Source: Spirochaetales bacterium (GTDB lineage: Bacteria; Spirochaetota; Spirochaetia; DSM-16054; Sediminispirochaetaceae). From it: DNA of 56,368 nt. Positions 30,492 through 38,474 of this stretch are shown piece after piece. Location of the stretch: contig JAASTM010000001.1 of the NCBI GenBank assembly GCA_021767325.1, positions 1 to 56,368 on the forward strand, in the 5' to 3' direction. Below the pieces are notes generated by a model. That model was not told the DNA's origin. It saw only the letters and a program-made list of their open reading frames with translations, and made no database searches. The stretch's first letter is position 1. The number at the start of each line of letters is the position of its first letter. A program made the translations under genes and the position numbers.

Positions 30492-31085
30492 ATGTTTCTG
30501 AAGAATCGCAGAATCCATACCTGTCCGCGGAGTGTGGTGTTATTGGCAATCCTGGTTACCCTCCTCAGTATGGTTCCCGCCTTGGCCTCCGCTGGGACCA
30601 ACCACTATGAAGAACAGATTCAGTTTTACGATATGTCCTTTGAGATTCCCCTTGAAATCCGGCTGAGTGCAGTTCAGGTCCACCTGTTTGTTACGCATCT
30701 GCGGAAGGTCTTTTTGACCGGACACTTCGCCGAACGCAACTACCTGTTTGAGGAAGACCAGGGCCATAGCCGTAGGATCAACCTACGAATTGCCCGGTTC
30801 GAACCTCGGCAGCAGGCTATCATCTACATCCGTTACCTCCGACTCGATGAATCCGGCAACGGGTGGATTACCAGTGAACACATGTTGGAGTACGACTGGC
30901 GGCAGGTGCATTTCTACGATGGAAGGCGGCGGCAAGCCCACAACCAGGATGATCTGATTGAGGCAACCGGCGAACTTCTGGAGGGGGCCTACACAGCCCT
31001 GCAACAGAAGCAGTACCGCTACCGCTACAATGCCGAACACTGTGCCGAGCAGGTGCTTCACATCGTTGAAATGCTCGACAAGTAG
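30492..31085 (+). CDS. Secreted (periplasmic) protein of unknown function
   Basis: 197 aa from ATG 30492 behind GGAGAG. A basic N-terminus (MFLKNRRIHTCPR) and a hydrophobic core (VVLLAILVTLLSMVPALASAG) form a signal peptide with likely cleavage after ALASA. The mature 165 residues are rich in Tyr, Arg and His, with alternating beta-like segments (INLRIARFEPRQQAIIYIRY) and a C-terminal helix. No family is recognised. It is the only clearly exported protein in the core of the accessory region and shares its leader element with the RNA polymerase gene, so it is probably co-regulated with it. Confidence 0.7.
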   Translation: MFLKNRRIHTCPRSVVLLAILVTLLSMVPALASAGTNHYEEQIQFYDMSFEIPLEIRLSAVQVHLFVTHLRKVFLTGHFAERNYLFEEDQGHSRRINLRIARFEPRQQAIIYIRYLRLDESGNGWITSEHMLEYDWRQVHFYDGRRRQAHNQDDLIEATGELLEGAYTALQQKQYRYRYNAEHCAEQVLHIVEMLDK

Positions 31086-31109
31086 GGTTCGAAAGGAATC
31101 ACAAAAGGT

Positions 31110-34100
31110 CTATTTGAAAAAAGTCTCTATATTATTCTCTAACCACCGTACTACTTCCTCACTGTTCTGTAATTCCTGTTTTTCCACTCGTTTCTTGATA
31201 TCTTTTTTAATAGTGCCTATCTGCTTTTTATTTTCTTTATTCCACTCGATACCCTTACGCGTTCCAATTTCGATAATCTTATCACCATCGATAATTTTTG
31301 GTTCGGTGAGCTTGGGATTTCGGGCTTTGATGTCGGCAATCTTGTTAGCCAGGTTAAACACCGTATTGATTTTCGCCTGGTCTTCCTTCAACCGGCTTTC
31401 GGCATACAGCAGCCAAAGGAGGTCATCGGTGGTGTCGGCGCCCAGGTCGATCTGCTGTGTGTAGTACAGCGAGGTCTCCTGAATAAGCGTTTTTATCCTT
31501 CGGTCTGTGACTATCTCGGACTCAAGGCTGTTTTCGAGGAATGTGAGTACCGTTGTACACGCGGGCAGAATGAAGTCGATATAGCGCTGTTCTTCCGGGG
31601 ACAGGTCGAAACTGTTATCGGTCATTGATACTGGTAGAGAGGAATCTACTGGTGCGTATGACATAAGTTTTTCGCTCGCTTTCTCGTCAACCTCTTCATC
31701 ACTACTGCGGTACAAGAGTGCTGCCAGCATTAGAAGGTCTGGCCTGCCCGGAAGCCGGGTTGGAAGGCCCTGCTCATTCTCGTCCTGCATGTCTATCTTT
31801 ACAGGCTCTTCTCTCTGTAGACCAGGGTGGGATCCAGTGTTCCTGTCGGTGAAATCAAGTGTGAAAAACCTGCGCAGCCGCTCAAACACTGCCTGTGAGT
31901 GCACCGAAAACGCCTGAGCATCGGGAATCCGAACTAGCTCGAGTGGTTGTTTCGACTGGAGAAAATCGAACCAGTCCAGGATCCCTTTATCTTGCCACCA
32001 CCTTGTTTTGCGGGGTATGTGGTGCAGTTCCTCTATGAACCGGTGAAACTGGGGGGCAAAATACAGAGGGTGTTCAGGGGTATGTATCAGTAAGGCACGG
32101 CGTAACAACTCTGTGATTTCGTTTTCTGCCCGATGAGGGTTAGAAAAGAAACGGCACAGGGTTTGATAGTTCTCGAGAGTAACGGGATAGTAGTAGAGGT
32201 AGTGAATGGTCTCGCGGCTTGGCTTGGTCCCAATTTTTTCGTAGACCCTTTGCTTAAAGTAGGTTCCCATCGCAGACCCCATGATCATGTTGATATCATC
32301 AGGCGAGTTTTGTAGTGCATTGGTAATTCTGCTTTCTTCCTGTCGGATGTAATCCAGCACCGCAGGGTATTCCTGGTACCTACGCAGCAACTTCTCGATC
32401 GGTGCACGGAGTTCGGGGTGACGGACTATTTTCGGGCCCACATACTTTTTGGAGAAGGCCTTTTGCATGTCTTTCTCCGAAAAATGCGGCAATGCGAGCA
32501 GCATCGGGTTCTTGTTCTGTTTGTCTAACTGTAACATGGCCGGCAGTTTCTGTGAGAACCCGATTACCGTTGCCAGACCCTTCTTATTGGTGATCTTACT
32601 CAGGGTTACAAAGAAATCCCGCAGGAAACGGTAGGTAACATAGCGGTCGTGTCTCCTTGAGAGGACGTGGATATCATCGAATATGAAAAGGTAATTGGGT
32701 TTGTTCAACTTACCGAAAAGGTACGGCCAATAGGACTCATCGATTGAAGGATTGTTTCGCAGGAGATTATAAAAAAGAAAGTCGCCCTGGGATGCAAGAA
32801 AGAACACAAATCGCTTTATAAGGTAATTGATGTTCTCATTCTCACCTGTTTTCTTCAATCCCTCGCAGGGAATGTAGCAAATACTGAGTACTTCTGTGGT
32901 CCCGTCGAGGCACTCGACTTGCTTGTTGAGAAGATAGTTAGCCAGGGTGCGAGAGAAAGTAGTCTTTCCCGAACCCTCCGGCCCGAGAAAGAAGTAGACG
33001 CGGCCTCCGCCGTATTTAATAGATTCGTGGATGCGGGTTCCGATTAGTTCTTCGTAATGTGCATCATTGAGGACAGGTGTGGGGGCGCCGGGAATATGGT
33101 TCCAACGGGGCCCGAATTGTTGTAGCTCGTTAATCCTGCTTTTATGAAGGTGTGGGTCGAACTCCTGGGGAATGAGGTTTATTTTCAGACCCGCCGACTC
33201 TAAGATTTCGTTCAGGCCATTGCCGATCAGTGCCTGCCCTTTCACTCCGATACATTTCTGATTTCTCTTTTTCTGTCTGAGTTCTACTTTTTGCTTAATT
33301 GTGTAATTAGAGAGAATTGGTGCGCTTAGCTCCTTACACAGCTCTTCTTTCAAGTGAATGGCCCTGTTTATTGACACCGGGGTGCTGCTGGTTATTTTCG
33401 AGAGAAACATAGATTTGGCATGATCGTCAGGAAGTGAATAGACCACTGTGAATGATTTTACTTTGTCATCATCAGTGACAGTTTCATCTGGAAGGAACCA
33501 TACTTTTTCGATGGAGGCGTGCTTGTAAAAGTGATCGGGAATTTGGGAACTCAGAAAAAGGATTTTCTCCTTTACTCTATCGAGCTGAGACTTAAGATAC
33601 TCGTGAAGTTCCGCATCTTCCTGTTGAAGTGTTTCGATAAATTTTAGAAGATTGTTTTTTTCCTTTTCCTTTTCTTCAATCTTGTGTCGAATCTCATCTA
33701 TCTTTGATGTGGTATAGAGAGCTGAACCAAGCCGGGAATACTGTATATCAACTGCATCTATTATTCTCAGCAGTGAGGCGATGAACAACAGGTCTACTGG
33801 CTTACCGAGGAACTTAACACGTCTATTTTCTGAGTCGGTAGATGAGGGAGAGCTATGACTAACTGCATGAGTTTCAACGAAAGACTCCAAAGACTCTTTT
33901 ACGGCAAAATCGTTTTTCGGATCATCTTTTGTCTTTTGTTGCATGTTTTGTAGCTCTTCATTGCTTCCATCTTTATTTCCGTCCCTCCACAGTGCTTCCT
34001 CTTCCAGCTCTTCCTGTCTATCCTCTGCCTGCTCATCCTTGTGGTATTCAAGTTCTCTGATTGGCGCCGAAGATTGGTGGTGCAGACAGATCCTTTTGAT

Positions 34101-34625
34101 GATTTCGATATCCTTCTCCTCCCAGAGGGAAGCGTTCGGAAAGAGATTGTTCGGATCATAGTCGTTCAACTGGTGACGCTGCCGGAAACAGGTGTCGATG
34201 ACTTGGGCAGAGAGCTGCGAATGATGTTTTCGGATGTATGCAATGGAATGGTTTGTCTGGTCTACCGCCGACATTCCAAGGTCGTGGAAAAAGATACCGG
34301 TGATTAGTAGGAAAAGTTCGGCATTGTTGACGATGATGTGGTCTTCCTCTTTACCAGCCTCGACTGCTGTGCGAATCGGGGGACCCAGCAACTCGGCTGC
34401 CAGCGTGCACATATTGGCAATGTGGGCACTTCCATGGGACACCATCTCTGGATAGCGATCGTAGAAGTCGGAATGGGTCGTAATGTAATTTTTCCAACAG
34501 GGAATTAGCAGCGAACCAACCTTGAACTGCTCCTCGATTTTTACCCCCTGGTTGGATTGCAGGTTATCGAGTTGTGTGAGCCAATACACCAATGTGTTGG
34601 CCGATTCGAAAGCATCTATTACCAT
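31110..34625 (-). CDS. HD-domain/STAND-type NTPase protein
   Basis: 1171 aa. The N-terminal domain has HD-type metal motifs: SHGSAHIANM near 60-70 and IFFHDLGM near 114-121, followed by a Lys/Glu-rich coiled coil (about 310-370, EEKEKEKNNLLKF). A P-loop NTPase follows with FLGPEGSGKTTFSR near 548 and LFIFDDIHVLSRR near 648, as in STAND/AAA signalling ATPases. The C-terminal 450 residues are mostly helical. HD and metal-dependent domains fused to STAND ATPases occur in bacterial conflict and signalling systems, where ligand sensing triggers the effector. It lies on the strand opposite to its neighbours, with its own promoter region, so it may be a passenger or a guard of the region. Confidence 0.78.
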   Translation of the reverse strand: MVIDAFESANTLVYWLTQLDNLQSNQGVKIEEQFKVGSLLIPCWKNYITTHSDFYDRYPEMVSHGSAHIANMCTLAAELLGPPIRTAVEAGKEEDHIIVNNAELFLLITGIFFHDLGMSAVDQTNHSIAYIRKHHSQLSAQVIDTCFRQRHQLNDYDPNNLFPNASLWEEKDIEIIKRICLHHQSSAPIRELEYHKDEQAEDRQEELEEEALWRDGNKDGSNEELQNMQQKTKDDPKNDFAVKESLESFVETHAVSHSSPSSTDSENRRVKFLGKPVDLLFIASLLRIIDAVDIQYSRLGSALYTTSKIDEIRHKIEEKEKEKNNLLKFIETLQQEDAELHEYLKSQLDRVKEKILFLSSQIPDHFYKHASIEKVWFLPDETVTDDDKVKSFTVVYSLPDDHAKSMFLSKITSSTPVSINRAIHLKEELCKELSAPILSNYTIKQKVELRQKKRNQKCIGVKGQALIGNGLNEILESAGLKINLIPQEFDPHLHKSRINELQQFGPRWNHIPGAPTPVLNDAHYEELIGTRIHESIKYGGGRVYFFLGPEGSGKTTFSRTLANYLLNKQVECLDGTTEVLSICYIPCEGLKKTGENENINYLIKRFVFFLASQGDFLFYNLLRNNPSIDESYWPYLFGKLNKPNYLFIFDDIHVLSRRHDRYVTYRFLRDFFVTLSKITNKKGLATVIGFSQKLPAMLQLDKQNKNPMLLALPHFSEKDMQKAFSKKYVGPKIVRHPELRAPIEKLLRRYQEYPAVLDYIRQEESRITNALQNSPDDINMIMGSAMGTYFKQRVYEKIGTKPSRETIHYLYYYPVTLENYQTLCRFFSNPHRAENEITELLRRALLIHTPEHPLYFAPQFHRFIEELHHIPRKTRWWQDKGILDWFDFLQSKQPLELVRIPDAQAFSVHSQAVFERLRRFFTLDFTDRNTGSHPGLQREEPVKIDMQDENEQGLPTRLPGRPDLLMLAALLYRSSDEEVDEKASEKLMSYAPVDSSLPVSMTDNSFDLSPEEQRYIDFILPACTTVLTFLENSLESEIVTDRRIKTLIQETSLYYTQQIDLGADTTDDLLWLLYAESRLKEDQAKINTVFNLANKIADIKARNPKLTEPKIIDGDKIIEIGTRKGIEWNKENKKQIGTIKKDIKKRVEKQELQNSEEVVRWLENNIETFFK

Positions 34626-34864
34626 GTGTACTTAGTTCTCCCTCAACCGTATTATGGTACATAGTACCAGCAGATAGCCAGCAGGGCCAATTCTTTTTTC
34701 GATGGTAAAAGCGGGCTATCAGCTCACATAATAAAGAAAGGGGGTGTGCAGAGCGCTGAGAATTTATGTTTTTACTGTGTAAACAAACTGTAAAAAAGAT
34801 TCCAATAATACTCAAAGGGAAAGTGTATCTCCCACTATATTTATATCCTTTTATTCCATACCTG

Positions 34865-35206
34865 TTAAATGAATATGCAGAGTCCCGCTTCGACATCCGG
34901 GTGCACTTCCAGCCTCTGAGCCGAGAATGCGTGTGGAGAGTTGTCTTCGAACAGGTATAGTCTTTGGCCGAGCGGCCCGGTGAGTGTAAGCGCAGCACGA
35001 GTTATGAGACTCATCCAAAGCAACATGTGTTTGAGTAGGTAGGCATGAATACCCTGGCCTATCATAAGGTTCCACACAACATCGGCTTTAAGGGTGACTA
35101 CATGGATGTCGAGGTGATCATAGCATCGAGTGATTCGTAGAGGTAGAAAACAGCAAAAAATTCTTAAAACTTCTAAGGAATTGCGTGTTCTACTCTGCAA
35201 TTCCAT
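34865..35206 (-). pseudogene. Possible decayed or unrecognised 113-codon gene
   Basis: The minus-strand frame reads plausibly over its last 85 codons (DIHVVTLKADVVWNLMIGQG and RLYLFEDNSPHAF), with codon choice like that of neighbours. There is no ribosome site at the ATG, and the first 28 codons overlap A/T box f. No family is recognised. It could be the remnant of a longer gene, or chance. Confidence 0.25.
35153..35167 (+). promoter_or_regulatory. A/T box (copy f), with no gene directly behind it
   Basis: GCAAAAAATTCTTAA, 14 of 15 matches to copies d and e. Unlike the others it is not followed within 20 bases by a clear ribosome site and start; the next gene begins at 35389. It may start a leader RNA or be left over from rearrangement. 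Confidence 0.35.
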
Positions 35207-35265
35207 TAGGGAGTGTGTTAAGCATATAATAAACCTTGCTGCTGAACCTCTGGTGGCCGTTCAGC
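35201..35265 (+). promoter_or_regulatory. Sigma-70-like promoter and leader hairpin before the M48 peptidase gene
   Basis: TTCCAT (35201-35206) and a perfect TATAAT (35225-35230) are 18 bases apart. Just downstream GCTGAAC (35241-35247) pairs with GTTCAGC (35259-35265), which would lie at the very 5' end of the transcript. About 120 bases of leader then remain before the start at 35389. Confidence 0.45.
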
Positions 35266-35388
35266 GGCTATCGGGCTTATGATGTACCGGCAATTCCTTA
35301 CTATATGTTTTACACTATGCTTTCACCAAACTCACACTTCCCAAATATTCCCCATTTATAGATACAACAGTCACACAGGAGGTGTCCA

Positions 35389-36723
35389 ATGGCACAGGAT
35401 TACAATGCATGGAAGGCGGTACAGTACCGTGGTGATCGCGAAGATCTCTCGGAGCTGTACAACTCCTATAAAATCGAAAGCTACATCCGCATGTGGGAGG
35501 AAAAGCACAGCCGATCTGAAAACTCGATTCGCCGCCGGCTGACGAAGGACAGCGTACTGCTGACCAGAACCCTCTCACCCCGCGTGTACGGCATTGTCGA
35601 GCACATTAAGCAGACCCTGAGAGTGGAAATCAATTTCGACATTTTTTGTATCGCCAGCAACAACATCAATGCTTATGCGGATATCGACACCAATTCCGAC
35701 GGTGAGTTCCCCTTCATCGTCATCACTTCGAAGGCGCTGGAAGAACTGAGCGACGAGGAGATTACTTTCATCATTGGTCATGAGCTGGGGCACATTCTCT
35801 TTCGGCACAACCGGGTGCTGCACCTGAAGGAGCGGGCGGAGAAGGAGGATTCCAACAAAGAGACCGTCCTGCCCTATCTGGGAGAACACGTGTTTCTGAA
35901 CTGGAGAAAGAAGAGCGAGGTTTCGGCCGACAGAATCGGGTACCTGTGTGCCGGTTCCTTCACTCCCTGCGCACGCGCACTTATCAAAACAGGGGTGGGT
36001 TTGACGGAGAAGAATTTGAATCTCGATATCCAGCTCCTGCTCGAGCAGATTGAGCGGATCCGGGACAAGCCGGAGATTCTCGATACCGATTTCCGCACTC
36101 ACCCACTACTGCCGATCCGGCTGAAATCGCTGGAGCTGTTTGACGAACTGTGGCAGCAGGATACCACCGGCAGAGAAGAGTACACTGCCATGGAGGACCG
36201 TATAGATGACATTTTCGCCTGGCTCGAACGCTTTCCGCGCAAAGCGACCGACCGGGCAGTAATGCACATCCTAGCTGCTTCCGGTATGCGGATGCTGCGG
36301 ACCCATGATCAAATGCAGAACCCGCAGATTGAGGAGCTGTACCTGATTATGCACCGCTACTTTCTCGACGACCCGGAGCGGGTGCTGCTGATGGATGCCT
36401 CCCAGCTGGAAGAGCAGGAGCAGGACGGATACGCGGTGTTGCGGGATCAACCGGAGGACAAGTACACTACCTTCATAATCTCCCGCCTGGCCGATGTAGC
36501 CCTGGCCCGCGGTAGAATACGCGAGGAGGAGGCTGAGGTGATTGCGGACACCGCCCAAGAACTCGGAGAAAGCCGCGAAACGGCCCTGAGTATTCTGATT
36601 TCTGCGGCCAGCACAGTTGGGTTCAAGACCGATGTAAAACTCAATCGAATTGTGGATTCGATTCGCACAAGCTTTTATACTGAGCAAGAGGACCTGCTGG
36701 AAGAGGTTTTGCAAGAAAGGTGA
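35389..36723 (+). CDS. M48-type zinc metallopeptidase, cytosolic
   Basis: 444 aa behind AGGAGGTG. The zinc motif HELGH is at 131-135 in the context EEITFIIGHELGHILF, and the third ligand is the Glu of KSEVSADRIGYL about 55 residues later, as in M48 gluzincins. There is no signal peptide or transmembrane helix, unlike HtpX, so it belongs to the soluble minimal group. The C-terminal 230 residues are helical and contain a tellurite-resistance/TerB-like acidic pattern (LARGRIREEEAEVIADTAQEL). It begins a run of four plus-strand genes with short gaps. A role in processing a component of the region is likely. Confidence 0.85.
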   Translation: MAQDYNAWKAVQYRGDREDLSELYNSYKIESYIRMWEEKHSRSENSIRRRLTKDSVLLTRTLSPRVYGIVEHIKQTLRVEINFDIFCIASNNINAYADIDTNSDGEFPFIVITSKALEELSDEEITFIIGHELGHILFRHNRVLHLKERAEKEDSNKETVLPYLGEHVFLNWRKKSEVSADRIGYLCAGSFTPCARALIKTGVGLTEKNLNLDIQLLLEQIERIRDKPEILDTDFRTHPLLPIRLKSLELFDELWQQDTTGREEYTAMEDRIDDIFAWLERFPRKATDRAVMHILAASGMRMLRTHDQMQNPQIEELYLIMHRYFLDDPERVLLMDASQLEEQEQDGYAVLRDQPEDKYTTFIISRLADVALARGRIREEEAEVIADTAQELGESRETALSILISAASTVGFKTDVKLNRIVDSIRTSFYTEQEDLLEEVLQER

Positions 36724-36732
36724 GGGAACACA

Positions 36733-37356
36733 ATGCGTATCTACATAGTTACCCCGGACCCACAGACAGCCACAGTTTTTATGGCAGCATTCAAAGGAAC
36801 ACCGGTTGAAATCAACTACGGAAATCTGCTGGAGATTGCCGAAGACATCATTGTGAGTCCGGCTAATAGCTACGGTTACCTCGACGGAGGTATAGATAGG
36901 GTGTACCGCGAGTGCTTTGGGCCTCAGTTAGAGACCGATCTTCTAGAAGCGATTGCCAGGCTCGGTGGACGGCTGCAGATTGGGCAGGCCCTTACAATCT
37001 GCACTCCATCTATCCCGCGGATCAGGCAGATTATCTTTGCGCCCACCGTCGAGATGCCTGAGGCGGTACCTTCGGTCAATGTCTTCCGGGCTACCCGGGC
37101 GGCATTGCGGGAGGCTTCCCGGCTTGAAAGGCTCTCGAGGCTGGGGGAAAAGGCCGGCCACCAGGATTCGGAACACTCGCAGTTGCACACTTCCCGCCGG
37201 CCGGGAGTAAGCCGCCGGGATCACTCTGGGCTGCGTGTTTTCTTTCCCGCGATGGGCACCGGGGTTGGACAGGTCGAAGCTGAGGATGCGGCCCGTGAGA
37301 TGCGGCTTGCCTGGGACCGCTGGCAAGCTGCGGAGGCCGAACACGAATTTGAATAA
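36733..37356 (+). CDS. Macro-domain (ADP-ribose-binding/hydrolysing) protein
   Basis: 207 aa. The macro-domain pattern is clear: NYGNLLEIAEDIIVSPANSYG, LDGGIDRVY for the distal ribose loop, IFAPTVEMP, and a C-terminal FFPAMGTGVGQV matching the phosphate-binding P-x-x-x-T-G-x-G loop. It resembles the phage and bacterial subgroup with S-P-A-N-S. It may bind or remove ADP-ribose or a related adduct. An insert of about 35 residues (SRLGEKAGHQDSEHSQ) separates two halves. It starts 10 bases after the M48 stop, so the two are probably co-transcribed. Confidence 0.85.
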   Translation: MRIYIVTPDPQTATVFMAAFKGTPVEINYGNLLEIAEDIIVSPANSYGYLDGGIDRVYRECFGPQLETDLLEAIARLGGRLQIGQALTICTPSIPRIRQIIFAPTVEMPEAVPSVNVFRATRAALREASRLERLSRLGEKAGHQDSEHSQLHTSRRPGVSRRDHSGLRVFFPAMGTGVGQVEAEDAAREMRLAWDRWQAAEAEHEFE

Positions 37357-37370
37357 TAAAGGAGGCGGAT

Positions 37371-37601
37371 ATGGCGTACATCTATCAGTGTAATACCTGC
37401 GGGACTCAAGTCGAGCGGCCGCAAGAGGAAATGCTGACCTGTGCACAGTGCGGACAGCGGATGGATCTGGTAGCCACCAAACGTTGGCTCTTTCGCTGTC
37501 ATGCATGCAACCAAACCTTTGAGGGCACCCTAACCAGGGGCAGGTCGGTCTTTGAGTGCCCCTCTTGCGGGGGGCCGGTAGCGCCGTCGCGGCCGGTATA
37601 G
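37371..37601 (+). CDS. Double zinc-ribbon protein
   Basis: 76 aa behind AAAGGAGGCG. Two zinc ribbons are built from four CxxC pairs: CNTC with CAQC in the first 25 residues, and CHAC with CPSC at about 42-67. Small two-ribbon proteins of this type are often adaptor or transcription-related. No other domain. Given the absence of zinc ribbons in the fused RNA polymerase, a role as a separate polymerase-associated factor is conceivable, but nothing in the sequence shows it. Confidence 0.78.
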   Translation: MAYIYQCNTCGTQVERPQEEMLTCAQCGQRMDLVATKRWLFRCHACNQTFEGTLTRGRSVFECPSCGGPVAPSRPV

Positions 37602-37609
37602 GAGTCTCT

Positions 37610-37663
37610 ATGCCTGCTAATTTGGTTAAAGAGCTGGGTTCTGTAGGTACGTATATCAATTGA
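37610..37663 (+). CDS. Possible 17-aa peptide
   Basis: ATG 37610 is 5 bases after AGGAG (37600-37604) and opens a 17-codon frame, MPANLVKELGSVGTYIN. The ribosome site is good and serves no other frame. It could be a leader peptide for the repeat-protein gene that starts 44 bases later. Weak support. Confidence 0.22.
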   Translation: MPANLVKELGSVGTYIN

Positions 37664-37706
37664 GCCATAGCTTATATCAGGTGCGTAAAGAAATGAGGTA
37701 AGAGGT

Positions 37707-38333
37707 ATGGGGATCAATCAGTTTGGTGAGATAGTGGCTGCTGAAAGGAGAGTGATGACATCCAGCGTGAATCGAACGGATGTCTATCAGTTTGCCTACT
37801 CAGGACGGGGTATGGACAAAACCCGTCAGAACGCCGAGCGATTTACTGCGCAGTGGTATGCAAATTATTACGACAAAGATTTTGAACAATTTAAGCAGGT
37901 GTACCGATTTGCTTACTCGGGTGGCGGAATGGACAAGACTCGCCGAAACGCGGAAGAATTCGCTCTGCGATGGATGCAGCATTACGACGAACACGATTTC
38001 AATGTGTTCATTGATATCTACCGCTATGCCTACTCCGGCCAGGGTATGGACAAAACGCGGCGGAATGCCGAAGAGTTCGCTCTCAAATGGATAGCCCTCT
38101 TTGAGTACCATGAATTTGAAGTGTTCAAGACCGTGTACCGCTTTTCCTACTCAGGTGGCGGAATGGACAAGACCCGGCGGAATGCCCAAGACTTCGCTCT
38201 GTACTGGTTGCACAACTATTCCCGTGCCGACTTCGAACGCTTTAAGGAACTCTACACCTATGCCTACGCCGGGGGTGGTTTGGACATGACTCGCAGCCGG
38301 GCGCAGGAGTATGCGTTGCGGGAAGTGTTTTAA
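37707..38333 (+). CDS. Protein of five 39-residue repeats with N-terminal NxFGE signature
   Basis: 208 aa. After MGINQFGEIVAAERRVM come four complete 39-residue units and one partial unit, starting at residues 27, 66, 105, 144 and 183. Each reads Y-x-[FY]-A-Y-S-G-x-G-M-D-K-T-R-x-N-A-x-x-F-A-x-x-W, then a charged stretch and F-x-x-F. Spacing never varies. Aromatic and acidic residues alternate as in solenoid repeats. The N-terminus and repeats link it to the 25437 protein, and the N-terminus alone to the 3454 membrane protein. Function unknown; a scaffold or modifier-binding platform fits. It ends the accessory region's coherent block. Confidence 0.78.
   Translation: MGINQFGEIVAAERRVMTSSVNRTDVYQFAYSGRGMDKTRQNAERFTAQWYANYYDKDFEQFKQVYRFAYSGGGMDKTRRNAEEFALRWMQHYDEHDFNVFIDIYRYAYSGQGMDKTRRNAEEFALKWIALFEYHEFEVFKTVYRFSYSGGGMDKTRRNAQDFALYWLHNYSRADFERFKELYTYAYAGGGLDMTRSRAQEYALREVF
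37785..38330 (+). repeat. Five tandem 117-bp coding repeats
   Basis: Units begin at 37785, 37902, 38019, 38136 and 38253 (the last is 78 bp). The most conserved part encodes YSGGGMDKTRRNAEEFA. Synonymous differences between units show the duplications are not recent, while the protein sequence is held constant. Confidence 0.8.
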
Positions 38334-38474
38334 GTAGCTATAGGTCGAATAAAATCGTGGCTTTCGTTATATACGGTTTTACCACTGCTGCCTCCAAGGT
38401 CTTACGGTGACGTATTATTATCCGTCAGTAAAAACAAGTTCGACACAATTAACAATTTAATTAGGAGTGGAACT

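Larger units (their letters stand above)
34626..35388. other. 763-base gap: small inverted repeat, uncertain reading frames, A/T box f and a sigma-70-like promoter
   Basis: The left part serves the HD-STAND gene and contains the palindrome GGTAC-ATA-GTACC at 34656-34668, a possible operator. The middle is A/T-rich, then G/C-rich from about 34880, with two overlapping frames on opposite strands (34766-34960 plus and 34865-35206 minus) that both look partly gene-like and neither of which has a ribosome site. The right part holds A/T box f, a promoter and a hairpin. The appearance is that of a decayed gene between two regulatory regions. Confidence 0.5.

Noticed and set aside
34766..34960. Plus-strand 64-codon frame in the gap before the M48 gene
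   Set aside because: No ribosome site; it overlaps the minus-strand frame, and only its last 30 codons look gene-like.
37785..38330. Tandem 117-bp repeats as a CRISPR array
   Set aside because: The units are coding, 117 bp long with no spacer structure, and the protein frame is preserved through all of them.
30191..38454. ACAATTAACA at 30191-30200 and 38445-38454, both just before ribosome sites
   Set aside because: A 10-base A/T-rich match is expected by chance in a window of this size, and the two places share no other feature.
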